64,000 nt of DNA, from NCBI GenBank assembly GCA_011525915.1, contig WYBM01000005.1, positions 124,001-188,000 of the forward strand, written 5' to 3'. Below, one piece after another: positions 17,095 to 26,012 of this stretch (position 1 is the first letter of the stretch; each line of letters starts with the position of its first letter). The notes below the pieces were generated by a model. The model saw nothing but the letters and a program-made list of their open reading frames with translations, made no database searches and had not been told where the DNA came from. The DNA comes from Ardenticatenaceae bacterium. Lineage in GTDB: Bacteria; Chloroflexota; Anaerolineae; Promineifilales; Promineifilaceae. The translations under genes were made by a program, and so were the position numbers.

Positions 17095-19713
17095 GTGAAA
17101 GAAGTAACCATAGGCCCATATCAATTACAGGCAGAGATTGGGTGGGGGACCATGGCTACCGTCTACCGTGCGGTGAGTGACGGCCGTGATGACCCCCTGG
17201 CCGTGAAGGTGTTCTCAGCACGTTTTGCCCACCAGGAAAAGTATCGTCAACAGGTACAGCAGCAGGTCACGGCCGTGAACCAGCTTAACCACCCCCATAT
17301 TCTGCACGTTTATGACATAGGAATTCACCATGACACGCTTTACCTGGTGACACCTTTTATGGCCGGGGGTACACTGCGTGACCGGCTGACACGTGATCCG
17401 CTGCCGCAAGCGCAGTTGTGGCAGGCTTTTGGCCAACTTGCCGCGGCGTTAGATGCCGCACACGCCATTGACATCATCCACCGGGATATTAAACCCAGCA
17501 ACATCCTGTTTGACGCTGCTGGCAGCGCCTTTGTGGCTGACTTTGGCCTGATGCAATTTCTAGACACCACCATCCACGCGTCTGGAATGCCCGGCACCCT
17601 GGCATACATGGCACCTGAGCAATTTGCTGGAACGGCAGCAGACGGCCGTGCTGATCAATATAGTTTGGCGATTGTTGTCTTTGAGACGCTCACCGGCCGA
17701 CCACCCTTTCAGGGGAATGTAGCCCAGATCATGTACAAACAGGTGCATGACCCGCCACCGCTAGAATGGCTGCCAGACGAAACAATGACCCCCATTCTGG
17801 CCAGAGCATTAGCTAAAAAACCGGAAGACCGTTATGAAAGCGTGACCGCCTTTGCCCAGGCGTTGCAACAGGCCGCTTTTGCCGGGCAGCCGCCAGACGC
17901 CACTATCTTACACAATGGTCCACCTCCGCCGTTAGCGGATAGGCTGCCCACCATACACCCGGCCCCAGACCCAACTAATGCCGATGCCGATGCCGATGCC
18001 ACGATGATTATCAGGCCACCGCAGCAGCCTGCCACCCCTTCAACACCAGAATCAGTGCCAGAAAGCCCCGTCGCTGCCACACCTGCCCCTGAAGAGCCGC
18101 CCACAGCGGAACGGCCCCACGTGGCAGAACCAGACACACCACCGGGCATGACCACGGCCGTGCCTCTATCTGCCATCCCTGCCGCTGACGATGCCACCTT
18201 TGTGGTAGAGAGACCCACGCTGCCAGACCCCCAACCAGACGAGCCATCACCCCCAGAAACGAAGGCCACACCCCTGGCAAAAACGTCCTCTGAACCAGAC
18301 GCCACCTTTATTGTGGAGCCCCCGCCGGCCGACTGGGGCCAAAGCCGCCAGGCACACCCACCAGCAGACCCAGACGCCACGTTTGTGGTGGAACTGCCGG
18401 ATGATGCCCCGCCGGAACTGCTGTCTGCCGCCCGCCGCAGGCCCGATGTTCCCCCGGCACCAGCCGACACCGAATGGCCGCCACCTTCTTACACGGCCGC
18501 CGGGCCGGCCGTCAGGCCGGGCGCGGGGGGTAAAATCACCCCAGCAGCAAAACGATCGTTTAAGGCATGGCATGCCGCCGTGATCATAATGGTTGTTATC
18601 CTGTTTAGTGTCCTGGGGTTTGCCTGGCAGCGGGGGTTATTGGCGGGCACGGCCGTGCCCGCCAACACACCTACCCCCACGCCTACACTTTCCGGGCTGG
18701 TCATCTCCGTGATCAATCCGTCTCGTAAAACCACCTGGCAGTTGGGTGAAAGGGGTGGGCCCCTGGCAGAAGATGGCGTTTTACCCTGGCCCACCGGCAG
18801 TGATCCTTTGCGCATCCTCACCTCCGGCGATCCCCTGGCCCTGACCCTGCCAGGGGGCACCCAACTACACCTGGATATTCATACCGAAGTGGCTCTCAGA
18901 GTGCCAGACGCCGCCACACCCGCCCAATTCTTGCTGGAAATTCACCAGGGGCGGCTGGTGGCCAGAGCCAACAGCCAGCCCGTCACCATCAAAACACCGT
19001 TAGATTCAACCGCCCAATTACAAGGCGGCCTGATGGGAGTGGGCTATTCAGAGACGCCCTTTTTATTTGACGTGGACTGCTTTAGCGGCGCTTGCCATGT
19101 GACCGACCTGGACACCACAGTTCAACTGGCGGCAGATGAGCGCAGCTATCTGGATGGGGGAGAGCTGGCCGCGCCAGAGCCAGCCCGGCATGAGTTGTAT
19201 GGCTTTACCACGGCCGTGGCCCCCCCTACCGCCACGCCCACACTGCTGCCTGTGGATACGGCTACCGCCACCCAGCAACCGACCAGCACAGCCACCGCCA
19301 AGGCTACCCGCACCCCCTTGCCCACCGCGACGCCCACCATCACCCCCACGGCAACCATCGTCTTTATTGCCAGGGCCGCTCCCAAACTGGTGCAGTTCAC
19401 CTGCAGCGCACCTGGCACTTTTAACAAGACCCAGATTATCCCCTTTGCCTGGACCTGGAATGACCAGTTAAGGACCAACGAATACCTGGAAGTGCGTGTG
19501 GGACCAAAAGGCAGTTCCAGCGCCTTCATGCGCAGTGTGGGCTCAAATGCTGAACAACGTGGGGATCAGTGGATCATGAATGTGCCGGCCGGGCAATTTT
19601 TTGACTTTAACTTCTTTGATTATGAATGGGAAGTGGTACTGGTGCGCTCCGTTAATAACACACCCAGCGTTTTAGCGCGCTCTACCAGAGGATGCATACA
19701 TGTGGACCCGTAA
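17095..19713 (+). CDS. Transmembrane Ser/Thr protein kinase with FecR-like extracytoplasmic domain
   Basis: This 872-residue protein starts at GTG 17095, directly after the preceding stop. The kinase domain (about 7-262) has GWGTMATVYRA, an ATP lysine in LAVKVF, HRDIKPSN, DFGLMQF and MAPEQ, and should be active. The juxtamembrane linker (about 265-480) is Pro/Asp-rich and repeats a short DATFVVE-type unit several times. One membrane helix lies near 490-512 (AVIIMVVILFSVLGFAW). Outside, after a Thr/Pro stretch, is a FecR-like domain (about 560-690: HQGRLVARAN, PFLFDVDC), a second Thr/Pro stalk, and a terminal beta domain (about 760-870). The FecR-like part resembles that of the PP2C gene at 32541. 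It ends convergently with the YukD-FHA gene. Confidence 0.87.
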   Translation: MKEVTIGPYQLQAEIGWGTMATVYRAVSDGRDDPLAVKVFSARFAHQEKYRQQVQQQVTAVNQLNHPHILHVYDIGIHHDTLYLVTPFMAGGTLRDRLTRDPLPQAQLWQAFGQLAAALDAAHAIDIIHRDIKPSNILFDAAGSAFVADFGLMQFLDTTIHASGMPGTLAYMAPEQFAGTAADGRADQYSLAIVVFETLTGRPPFQGNVAQIMYKQVHDPPPLEWLPDETMTPILARALAKKPEDRYESVTAFAQALQQAAFAGQPPDATILHNGPPPPLADRLPTIHPAPDPTNADADADATMIIRPPQQPATPSTPESVPESPVAATPAPEEPPTAERPHVAEPDTPPGMTTAVPLSAIPAADDATFVVERPTLPDPQPDEPSPPETKATPLAKTSSEPDATFIVEPPPADWGQSRQAHPPADPDATFVVELPDDAPPELLSAARRRPDVPPAPADTEWPPPSYTAAGPAVRPGAGGKITPAAKRSFKAWHAAVIIMVVILFSVLGFAWQRGLLAGTAVPANTPTPTPTLSGLVISVINPSRKTTWQLGERGGPLAEDGVLPWPTGSDPLRILTSGDPLALTLPGGTQLHLDIHTEVALRVPDAATPAQFLLEIHQGRLVARANSQPVTIKTPLDSTAQLQGGLMGVGYSETPFLFDVDCFSGACHVTDLDTTVQLAADERSYLDGGELAAPEPARHELYGFTTAVAPPTATPTLLPVDTATATQQPTSTATAKATRTPLPTATPTITPTATIVFIARAAPKLVQFTCSAPGTFNKTQIIPFAWTWNDQLRTNEYLEVRVGPKGSSSAFMRSVGSNAEQRGDQWIMNVPAGQFFDFNFFDYEWEVVLVRSVNNTPSVLARSTRGCIHVDP

Positions 19714-19717
19714 GCGT

Positions 19718-20347
19718 TTACGCTATTTCGCCATCATAAAACACCAGCAGCGGTCCGTCCTGGCCAAATTGAACCTGGCAGCCGTTGCGCAGGCGCACGC
19801 TCTCGCCAGACTTCAAAAAGAAGCCATCCACAATGGTGCCATTAGCACTGGCCAGATCATTGATCCAGTAGCCATCATCCCGGCGCACGATGTTGGCGTG
19901 TCGCCGCGACACTACGTCACTATCTGGCAAAGGCGAAAGGTTAATTGGGCATTCCGGGGACCGGCCCACCAACATCGTCTTGCCCCGGCACAGGAAAACG
20001 TCATTCGTGGCTACCGCTTGCAGGTACGTTTTGCCACCTTGAATGCCAGGCATTGGTTGAAGCAGCATTGTTTTGTCAAAGTCCATGCTTTTGCTTTGCA
20101 CGGCCGTGATTTCCACAATATCACCATCCACCACACCGGCCTGGGCCAGGGTTTCATTCGGGCGAATGATCAGGCCGGAACCCTGTACCCGCCCCACAAA
20201 ACGCGGGGCATCCTGGCTTTGGGCGTCCGTCGGCCACATCATCGTCTCCAACACAATGGGCGCCAACATAAACAAAGGCACGCTCACCGGCACTTCCAAA
20301 TCTGTCCGGTGCTGCTGGTAAGTTAAAGTAATCACTGCATAATCCAT
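19718..20347 (-). CDS. YukD/EsaB-type ubiquitin-like domain fused to an FHA domain
   Basis: This 209-residue protein is encoded opposite to all its neighbours, starting only 28 bases from the divergent WXG100 gene. The N-terminal 90 residues read as a ubiquitin-like YukD/EsaB domain: RTDLEVPVSVPLFMLAPIV, then LIIRPNETLAQAGVVDGDIV followed by EI. The C-terminal half is an FHA domain: GKTMLVGRSPECPINL, VVSRRHANI and SANGTIVDG. YukD/EsaB proteins are cytosolic regulators or components of WXG100 (type VII-like) secretion. The fusion therefore suggests that a phosphothreonine signal enters that machine. The plus-strand frame across the same bases has no recognisable protein features and is treated as a shadow. 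Confidence 0.82.
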   Translation of the reverse strand: MDYAVITLTYQQHRTDLEVPVSVPLFMLAPIVLETMMWPTDAQSQDAPRFVGRVQGSGLIIRPNETLAQAGVVDGDIVEITAVQSKSMDFDKTMLLQPMPGIQGGKTYLQAVATNDVFLCRGKTMLVGRSPECPINLSPLPDSDVVSRRHANIVRRDDGYWINDLASANGTIVDGFFLKSGESVRLRNGCQVQFGQDGPLLVFYDGEIA

Positions 20348-20375
20348 GACATAACTTTAATGAGGAGATTCAAAA

Positions 20376-20663
20376 ATGGCAACACTGCATTTCGACGTTG
20401 AAGCAGGCTATCAAACGGCTGACCAGTTAAAGACATTCCGGGAAACCATGCATGAACAGTTACGTGCGCTCTCGGCACGCATTAACAACCAATTTGTGGG
20501 TATGGAATGGCAAGGACAAGCCGCAGAAGCCTTCCGCACCGAGTTTAACGATTGGGCCAATTATCAGTTGTTGCCACAATTAAACGCCCTGGAAAATCTA
20601 GAAACTGCTCTGCGCACCCACATTCAAAACTGGTCTGACACCTCGGCCAGCTTTACACCTTAA
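20376..20663 (+). CDS. WXG100-family ESAT-6-like secreted protein
   Basis: This 95-residue helical-hairpin protein has W45-Q46-G47 at the turn (MEWQGQAAEAF), the signature of WXG100 type VII substrates. GAGGAG at 20362-20367 precedes ATG 20376. Length and two-helix pattern fit the family. There is no C-terminal YxxxD/E export tail in the usual place. It is followed after 40 bases by the EssC/EccC-type ATPase that would export it, and lies next to the divergent YukD-FHA gene. It is the only WXG100 gene in the window, so it may act as a homodimer; that is inference. Confidence 0.88.
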   Translation: MATLHFDVEAGYQTADQLKTFRETMHEQLRALSARINNQFVGMEWQGQAAEAFRTEFNDWANYQLLPQLNALENLETALRTHIQNWSDTSASFTP

Positions 20664-20703
20664 GATCGAGCAGTGCCCGGCACTGCTTGGGTACACAAAC
20701 ACC

Positions 20704-23700
20704 ATGCATACAAACGGCGCCAACACCCGAAACCAATACATTGTCCGGCCTCAGGCCCGGCGGCGTGAACCCCTGCCCACCGACCCCATTGACATCCGCC
20801 CGCCACGGAAGATGCCGCCAGCGCCAGCGCGCCCGGGCATGGCCGGGTTTTGGGCCAAAACGATTGGGTCAGGGATCACTATCATGGTGGTTGTCTCCTT
20901 TGCCTTGTTAAGTTCACAAGCGGGCGTCAGCTCTTATCTTATTGTGATGCCCGCGGCCGGTATTATTACCGGTCTGGTAGCCTTTGGTTTCCAGATGTGG
21001 CAGTACCGCAAAGCCCATGCCGCTTATCTGGTTGAAGAAACACAACGGGAGCAAGAATACCACGCCTATCTGGCAGAAAAAGAAGAGCAGTTACACCGCG
21101 TCAGCCAACATCAGGCCAGCATTTTATGGGAACAACATCCGCCAGTGGCTGAGATGGTAAAGCGTACTGAAAAAGCGCGCCATCAATTGTGGGAACGCCT
21201 GCCAGCTGACGATGATTTTCTGGCATTACGCATTGGCACGGCCGTGACTCCTCTCTGTGCCCCTTTTAAAACGCCTCCGTTGAACGACGATGATCCCCTG
21301 CACGGCCGTATCGTCGCCCTGCAAAAACGATATGCCCAGGTGCCAGACACCCCCTTTAGTACCAACCTCAAGATGCTGGGCACCCTGGGGCTGCACGGCC
21401 GTAACCGCGAAACCACCTTACAGCTCGCCTTTACCATGTTAGTCCACCTGGTCACCCACCACAGCCCGGAAATTGTCAACCTCTACGTCATCAGCCATCA
21501 TCCTGACGCACCGCGGCGTTGGGAATGGGTGCGCTGGCTGCCGCACGCCGGCATTCTGCGTAACCAGGAAGAAGAGTCACCTTGCATCTCCTATATGCCG
21601 GAAAGCGACGATGATGTCCTCACCCCACTCTCCCAGCGCTTGCGCCGTCGCCTGGAGTCACCCTACCGTCAGGGACCGCGTTTTAGCGAACCGGAACCCC
21701 ACATTGTGATTGTTTTTGATAATGTCAGCGGGCTGATGCGTCATCAGATGATCAGCATGCTGCTAAATTACAAGCCTGGCCGGGATGAGAACCAGCTGCA
21801 AACCAGCGCCGTTTTTATTGGCAATGTCCCCCCCCAGGTCAATGCCCAAATTGAACTGGGAGACGCCTCGCTGGAATACCGCGAATACCGCGAACGCTGG
21901 CTGGCTGACGCCAACCAGCTTGTCGTCACTTGCAAACCCGAACTCACCTCGGAAGAAAGCATAAGCCAGTTGGCGCGATGGCTGGCCCCTCTGCGGCTGG
22001 AGGGCGGTTATAGAAACGTCCCCGGCAGCCTGCCTGGCAACGTACGCCTGGTAGAATTACTGGGTGCCACCCAACCACTGGAAGTTGACCTGAATACGTT
22101 ATACAGTGACCGGTATGATCCCGAAAAGATCATGTCCTTCCCTATTGGGCTGAACATAGACGCCCGCCCCCAACTGGTGGTGCTGCGTGAAAGCGCCCAG
22201 GGTGGTTATGGCCATCATGCCCTGCTGGCAGGCACCACCGGCAAAGGCAAAAGCGTCACACTGCTCTCCATTGTTTTGAGCCTGGCGGCCACCAATTCAC
22301 CATCACACCTGAACTTTGTATTGGCTGACTTTAAGGGTGGTGCGTCAGAGCTGGCCCGGTTACGCCATTTGCCTCATGTGGTGGGCTTTGTAACCGACCT
22401 GGACGAAGCGTATATTGAGCGCTTTCGCCTGTCGCTGGAAGGTGAAGTGATGCGGCGCAAGCGCATCTTTGACAGCACGCCACAATTATTGGGGCGGCAA
22501 ATCCAAAATATCTATGAATACAACAAGGCTGTGCCAGAGAATTTACTACCGCATCTGATCATTGTGATTGACGAGTTTGCCAATGCCATGCAGGTGAACC
22601 CGGAATTTAAGGCCACCATGGAAAAACAGATCGCCCGGCAGGGGCGTGCCCTGGGCATGCACCTGATTCTTAGTTCCCAAAAGGCGATTGATTTTATGTC
22701 TGTACGGCCCAACATTGAAGTGCGCATGAGTATGCAGCTGCAAACGGCCGAAGACAGCCGGGCTATCTTTAACCGGGATGATGCCGCCAAGAAGTTAACC
22801 CGGGCCGGCCAGGCATTTTTGCAGGTAGGGGATAACCAGATTTTTGAAATGTTCCAGGTGGCACGGGCCGACACTGCTTACCGGGAACAGGGGGGCAACC
22901 TCGATTTATTGGATGATTTTACCATTCGCCGCCTGCTGCCTGACGGCCGTCGTGAAACCCTGTACCATCACAAAGCGGCCAACCAATCTCAGGCCGCACA
23001 GTACCAGTTAAGCCAGCTTTCAGAGGCCGAAGTGCTGGTGGAGCACATTCGCCTGCACTGCCAGGGCAAGTACAAACCGCCGCGCACTATTTGCCTGCCG
23101 CCGCTGCTCGAAGCCGAGAAACTGCCATTGGCTGAGCTGCTCACCGAGGAGCCGGTGTACTGTTTGTGGACAGAAACAGGCTGGGATGCGGCCCGCAAGT
23201 TACCAGCACGCCACCTGAAGGTTCCGCTGGGAATGCTGGACTTACCGGAACAGCAAGAGCAGCGGCCGCATCTGCTAGACCTGACGGGTAATGACGGCCA
23301 TTTTGTGGTTGCTGGCCCGCCGGGGTCTGGCAAAGGCATGGTCTTACGCAGCCTGGTCATGGCGCTGGCCGCCGCTCACCCCCCAGATGATCTGCTCTTT
23401 TACTTTGTCAGCCGCGGCCCCACGCTGGCTATCTTTGAAGAACTGCCACACTGCCAGGCAATAGTGCATGCCAATGAGAGTGAGCGGATTTCCCGTCTGA
23501 TCGCTTTTCTCTCCCAGGAAGAGGCAAAGCGTTCACGGCGCATGCGGGACAGCCGCCTGGAATCTATGGCTGCGCTGCGGGACAAACAGCCAGGTGAGAT
23601 ATTGCCTACCCTGGTCATCGTATTCGATGATTTTGCCAGTTTTGTAGCCGACTACAACAACCACATGGAAGTGATTGATCGCCTGATCAGCAAAGGACGC

Positions 23701-24942
23701 CTGGTAGATATTCACCTGGTTTTCAGCGTGACCTCATTCCGCGGCTCTCATGCCCGAAATTTGCAAAGTTCGCTCAATCGCCTGGCGTTGGGCATCAAGA
23801 TGGGCTCTGACACGCTGGACACATTAGGTAAACGGGGCAAACCGCTGCCAGAAATCTTAGGGCGCGGCTACATCCTGCAGGAGCAGGAGCTGCTGGAATG
23901 CCAGATCGCCGCACCACTGCGCCAGACAGCACCAGAGGATGCCACCCAAGATCTGCGGGCGTGGGTCACGGCCGTAAACCAGAGCTGGTCATGGGCAGAC
24001 GGCCGTCGTCCCCTGCCACCCATTGGCGAGCTGTCCACCTACATTGAACTACAAACGTTGTGGCAAGAGCACCGCCTGCTTCCCGGTGGCATAGCTGAAG
24101 CCCAAACCGCTACCATGGGGCTGGATTATGACGCTCTGGAACCGGTGCGTATCCAGTTCAGCAAGCTGCCGCAATTTAACCTGGTGGTGGGCCCGGCTGC
24201 CAGTGGAAAGACCGATTTTCTGATCAACCTCTGTTTGAGCACGGCCGTGAGCCTGGCGCCCACCCAAATTGACATCTACTTGTTTACGCTGAAAACGTCT
24301 GGCTCGCCATTGCGCCGGCTGCGTGGCCTGCCGCACGTGCAATTTGCCGGCAACTTCACCGGCGCCAAAAAACATCTGGGCGAATTACAGGGCATTCTGG
24401 AAAATCGCCTGGCTGAGCAAAAAGCGTACCAGGATCAGACATTAAGTACATTGTCAGACATCACCCGCATCCTGCCCAAGCGCACGTTAATCCTGGTAGA
24501 TGATTTACAGCAGTTCAGCCACTATGATGAACTGAATGTGTTACTGGATAGGTGCATGGATTACGGCCGTAGTCTGGAAGTCATCCTCTTTATTGCCGAT
24601 TCCAGCATCAGCATTAACCAGGCCCGCCAAGGCTTTAACCCACCCAAATATGTTCAATCGGCCTGCCGGTTTGGCAGCGGCGTCACCTTTTCCACGGATC
24701 CCAATGACCTGGGGCTGCTTAACCTCACCGGCAAAATCAGCAACCCAGTGCTAAACCAACACCGGCCGCTGATGGGTAAAGGGCGGGCCATCTTTGCCTA
24801 TGATGGTCGGGCCAAAATTGTGCAATTTGGTCGCATCGGTGCACAGCATCTCTCCCGGCAGCCCTATGAAGAAGAGATCCAGCAACTGGTACATGAGATC
24901 GCTGAACCTTATGGCACGCGCGAAACCAACGGGGAGGAATAG
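20704..24942 (+). CDS. EssC/EccC-type FtsK/SpoIIIE secretion ATPase
   Basis: This 1412-residue protein is the motor of a WXG100 (type VII-like) secretion system. Two N-terminal membrane helices (about 60-100: ITIMVVVSFALLSS and VMPAAGIITGLVAFGF) are followed by a coiled stretch and three FtsK-like ATPase domains. Walker A sites are at about 510 (GTTGKGKSV), 870 (GPPGSGKGM) and 1162 (GPAASGKTD). Walker B sites are LIIVIDEFAN, LVIVFDDFAS and TLILVDDLQQ. All three appear intact, which is less common than the degenerate second and third domains of many homologues. No EccB/D/E, EsaA/EssA/EssB or mycosin gene is seen nearby, so the rest of the channel is missing, divergent or elsewhere. It is followed after seven bases by the CHAP gene. 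Confidence 0.9.
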   Translation: MHTNGANTRNQYIVRPQARRREPLPTDPIDIRPPRKMPPAPARPGMAGFWAKTIGSGITIMVVVSFALLSSQAGVSSYLIVMPAAGIITGLVAFGFQMWQYRKAHAAYLVEETQREQEYHAYLAEKEEQLHRVSQHQASILWEQHPPVAEMVKRTEKARHQLWERLPADDDFLALRIGTAVTPLCAPFKTPPLNDDDPLHGRIVALQKRYAQVPDTPFSTNLKMLGTLGLHGRNRETTLQLAFTMLVHLVTHHSPEIVNLYVISHHPDAPRRWEWVRWLPHAGILRNQEEESPCISYMPESDDDVLTPLSQRLRRRLESPYRQGPRFSEPEPHIVIVFDNVSGLMRHQMISMLLNYKPGRDENQLQTSAVFIGNVPPQVNAQIELGDASLEYREYRERWLADANQLVVTCKPELTSEESISQLARWLAPLRLEGGYRNVPGSLPGNVRLVELLGATQPLEVDLNTLYSDRYDPEKIMSFPIGLNIDARPQLVVLRESAQGGYGHHALLAGTTGKGKSVTLLSIVLSLAATNSPSHLNFVLADFKGGASELARLRHLPHVVGFVTDLDEAYIERFRLSLEGEVMRRKRIFDSTPQLLGRQIQNIYEYNKAVPENLLPHLIIVIDEFANAMQVNPEFKATMEKQIARQGRALGMHLILSSQKAIDFMSVRPNIEVRMSMQLQTAEDSRAIFNRDDAAKKLTRAGQAFLQVGDNQIFEMFQVARADTAYREQGGNLDLLDDFTIRRLLPDGRRETLYHHKAANQSQAAQYQLSQLSEAEVLVEHIRLHCQGKYKPPRTICLPPLLEAEKLPLAELLTEEPVYCLWTETGWDAARKLPARHLKVPLGMLDLPEQQEQRPHLLDLTGNDGHFVVAGPPGSGKGMVLRSLVMALAAAHPPDDLLFYFVSRGPTLAIFEELPHCQAIVHANESERISRLIAFLSQEEAKRSRRMRDSRLESMAALRDKQPGEILPTLVIVFDDFASFVADYNNHMEVIDRLISKGRLVDIHLVFSVTSFRGSHARNLQSSLNRLALGIKMGSDTLDTLGKRGKPLPEILGRGYILQEQELLECQIAAPLRQTAPEDATQDLRAWVTAVNQSWSWADGRRPLPPIGELSTYIELQTLWQEHRLLPGGIAEAQTATMGLDYDALEPVRIQFSKLPQFNLVVGPAASGKTDFLINLCLSTAVSLAPTQIDIYLFTLKTSGSPLRRLRGLPHVQFAGNFTGAKKHLGELQGILENRLAEQKAYQDQTLSTLSDITRILPKRTLILVDDLQQFSHYDELNVLLDRCMDYGRSLEVILFIADSSISINQARQGFNPPKYVQSACRFGSGVTFSTDPNDLGLLNLTGKISNPVLNQHRPLMGKGRAIFAYDGRAKIVQFGRIGAQHLSRQPYEEEIQQLVHEIAEPYGTRETNGEE

Positions 24943-24949
24943 GTAAACA

Positions 24950-26005
24950 ATGTCGTTGCTGCACATGGACTCAGACGAAACACGTAATATCGCCTGGGAA
25001 CTAAGCCAGTTGATCAGCCTGTTACAGGCAGAACTGCCTTTGCTCATCAACACCGCCAATGCCCTGGAAACCAATGCCCCAGACATCCATACCTTGAACC
25101 TGGTCAACGAATTACGGGCCATTTTAGACGTCTGCAAAGAAGTCGCCGCCGAAGGGGACACTCTGAGTCTGCGCCTGAGCAAAGAGGCGGCAAAGTGGGA
25201 AACGGCCGACCAGGACGGCGCACGGGAATTTAACGGTGTCTGCGCCGTCCTGGGCCCCATCGCCGAGAAAGACCTGGTCGCTGTCATGCCTAAAGTGCGC
25301 CCGGCCCCATCTGCCGTGCCAGCCACTGCCAGCCCCCCTACCGGCGATGCCCCAGACCATGCAGCAGCCCCGCCGCCGGACAGCGCCACCACCCCCCAAC
25401 CCGAGCCTACGACGCCTGCTCCGGACGTGCTGGCTGGTATGGCGGCCGTTCAGCCAGCCCTCCTGCCACGTGAAGAAGGCTGGATGCACCGCGTCAACAA
25501 TCTGAGCCGCATTGATAAAGAGATCAGGGAATTTGAGTCTCGTTCTAGCAGCAGCTTGTCACCGGAAGAAGCCCGCCACCTGAACCAACTGTACGCTGAG
25601 CGCGGCGACCTGCGTGAAGCAGTCAATGCCGGTATCACCGATGCCAGACCCGGCCCCAACAACTTCCCTGAAGGCCAGTGCACCTGGTATGTCGCCTCCC
25701 GCCGCAACGTGGGCTATGACATCCATGGTGACGCCCGTGTCTGGGGTGATACGGCCGTCAACGCTGGTTATGAAGTGGGCGATGTGCCGGTGAAAGGGGC
25801 CATTATGGTCTGGCAGCCCGGCGTCCATAACGCCGATGAAACGTATGGCCATGTCTCTTATATAGAACGGGTCATACCCAACAGCAACGGCACCTTCACC
25901 GTTGAATTTACCGACAATCTTAATATGAATCAGGATGCGCCTACGCGCATCACCATCACCCCTGGCGAAGAAGGGGTACAGTTCATTTACGATCAGACAG
26001 GGTGA
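24950..26005 (+). CDS. CHAP-domain protein with N-terminal helical (type VII substrate-like) region
   Basis: This 351-residue protein has GGGGAGGAA-like purines before ATG 24950. The first 100 residues are amphipathic helices similar in size to a WXG/LXG-type hairpin, with no classical signal peptide. A Pro/Ala linker (about 115-165) and a coiled stretch follow. The C-terminal 130 residues form a CHAP amidase/endopeptidase domain: catalytic Cys in GQCTWYVASRR, GDARVWGDTA, and His in YGHVSYIERV. CHAP enzymes cleave peptidoglycan peptides or cross-bridges. Lack of a Sec signal and its position next to the EssC-type gene suggest export by the type VII-like module, either as an effector or to open the wall for it. 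Confidence 0.8.
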   Translation: MSLLHMDSDETRNIAWELSQLISLLQAELPLLINTANALETNAPDIHTLNLVNELRAILDVCKEVAAEGDTLSLRLSKEAAKWETADQDGAREFNGVCAVLGPIAEKDLVAVMPKVRPAPSAVPATASPPTGDAPDHAAAPPPDSATTPQPEPTTPAPDVLAGMAAVQPALLPREEGWMHRVNNLSRIDKEIREFESRSSSSLSPEEARHLNQLYAERGDLREAVNAGITDARPGPNNFPEGQCTWYVASRRNVGYDIHGDARVWGDTAVNAGYEVGDVPVKGAIMVWQPGVHNADETYGHVSYIERVIPNSNGTFTVEFTDNLNMNQDAPTRITITPGEEGVQFIYDQTG

Positions 26006-26012
26006 TAACGTT

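Noticed and set aside
19700-20326. Plus-strand open frame of about 208 codons across the YukD-FHA gene
   Set aside because: Its translation is His/Arg-rich with no domain, while the minus strand encodes clear YukD-like and FHA motifs.
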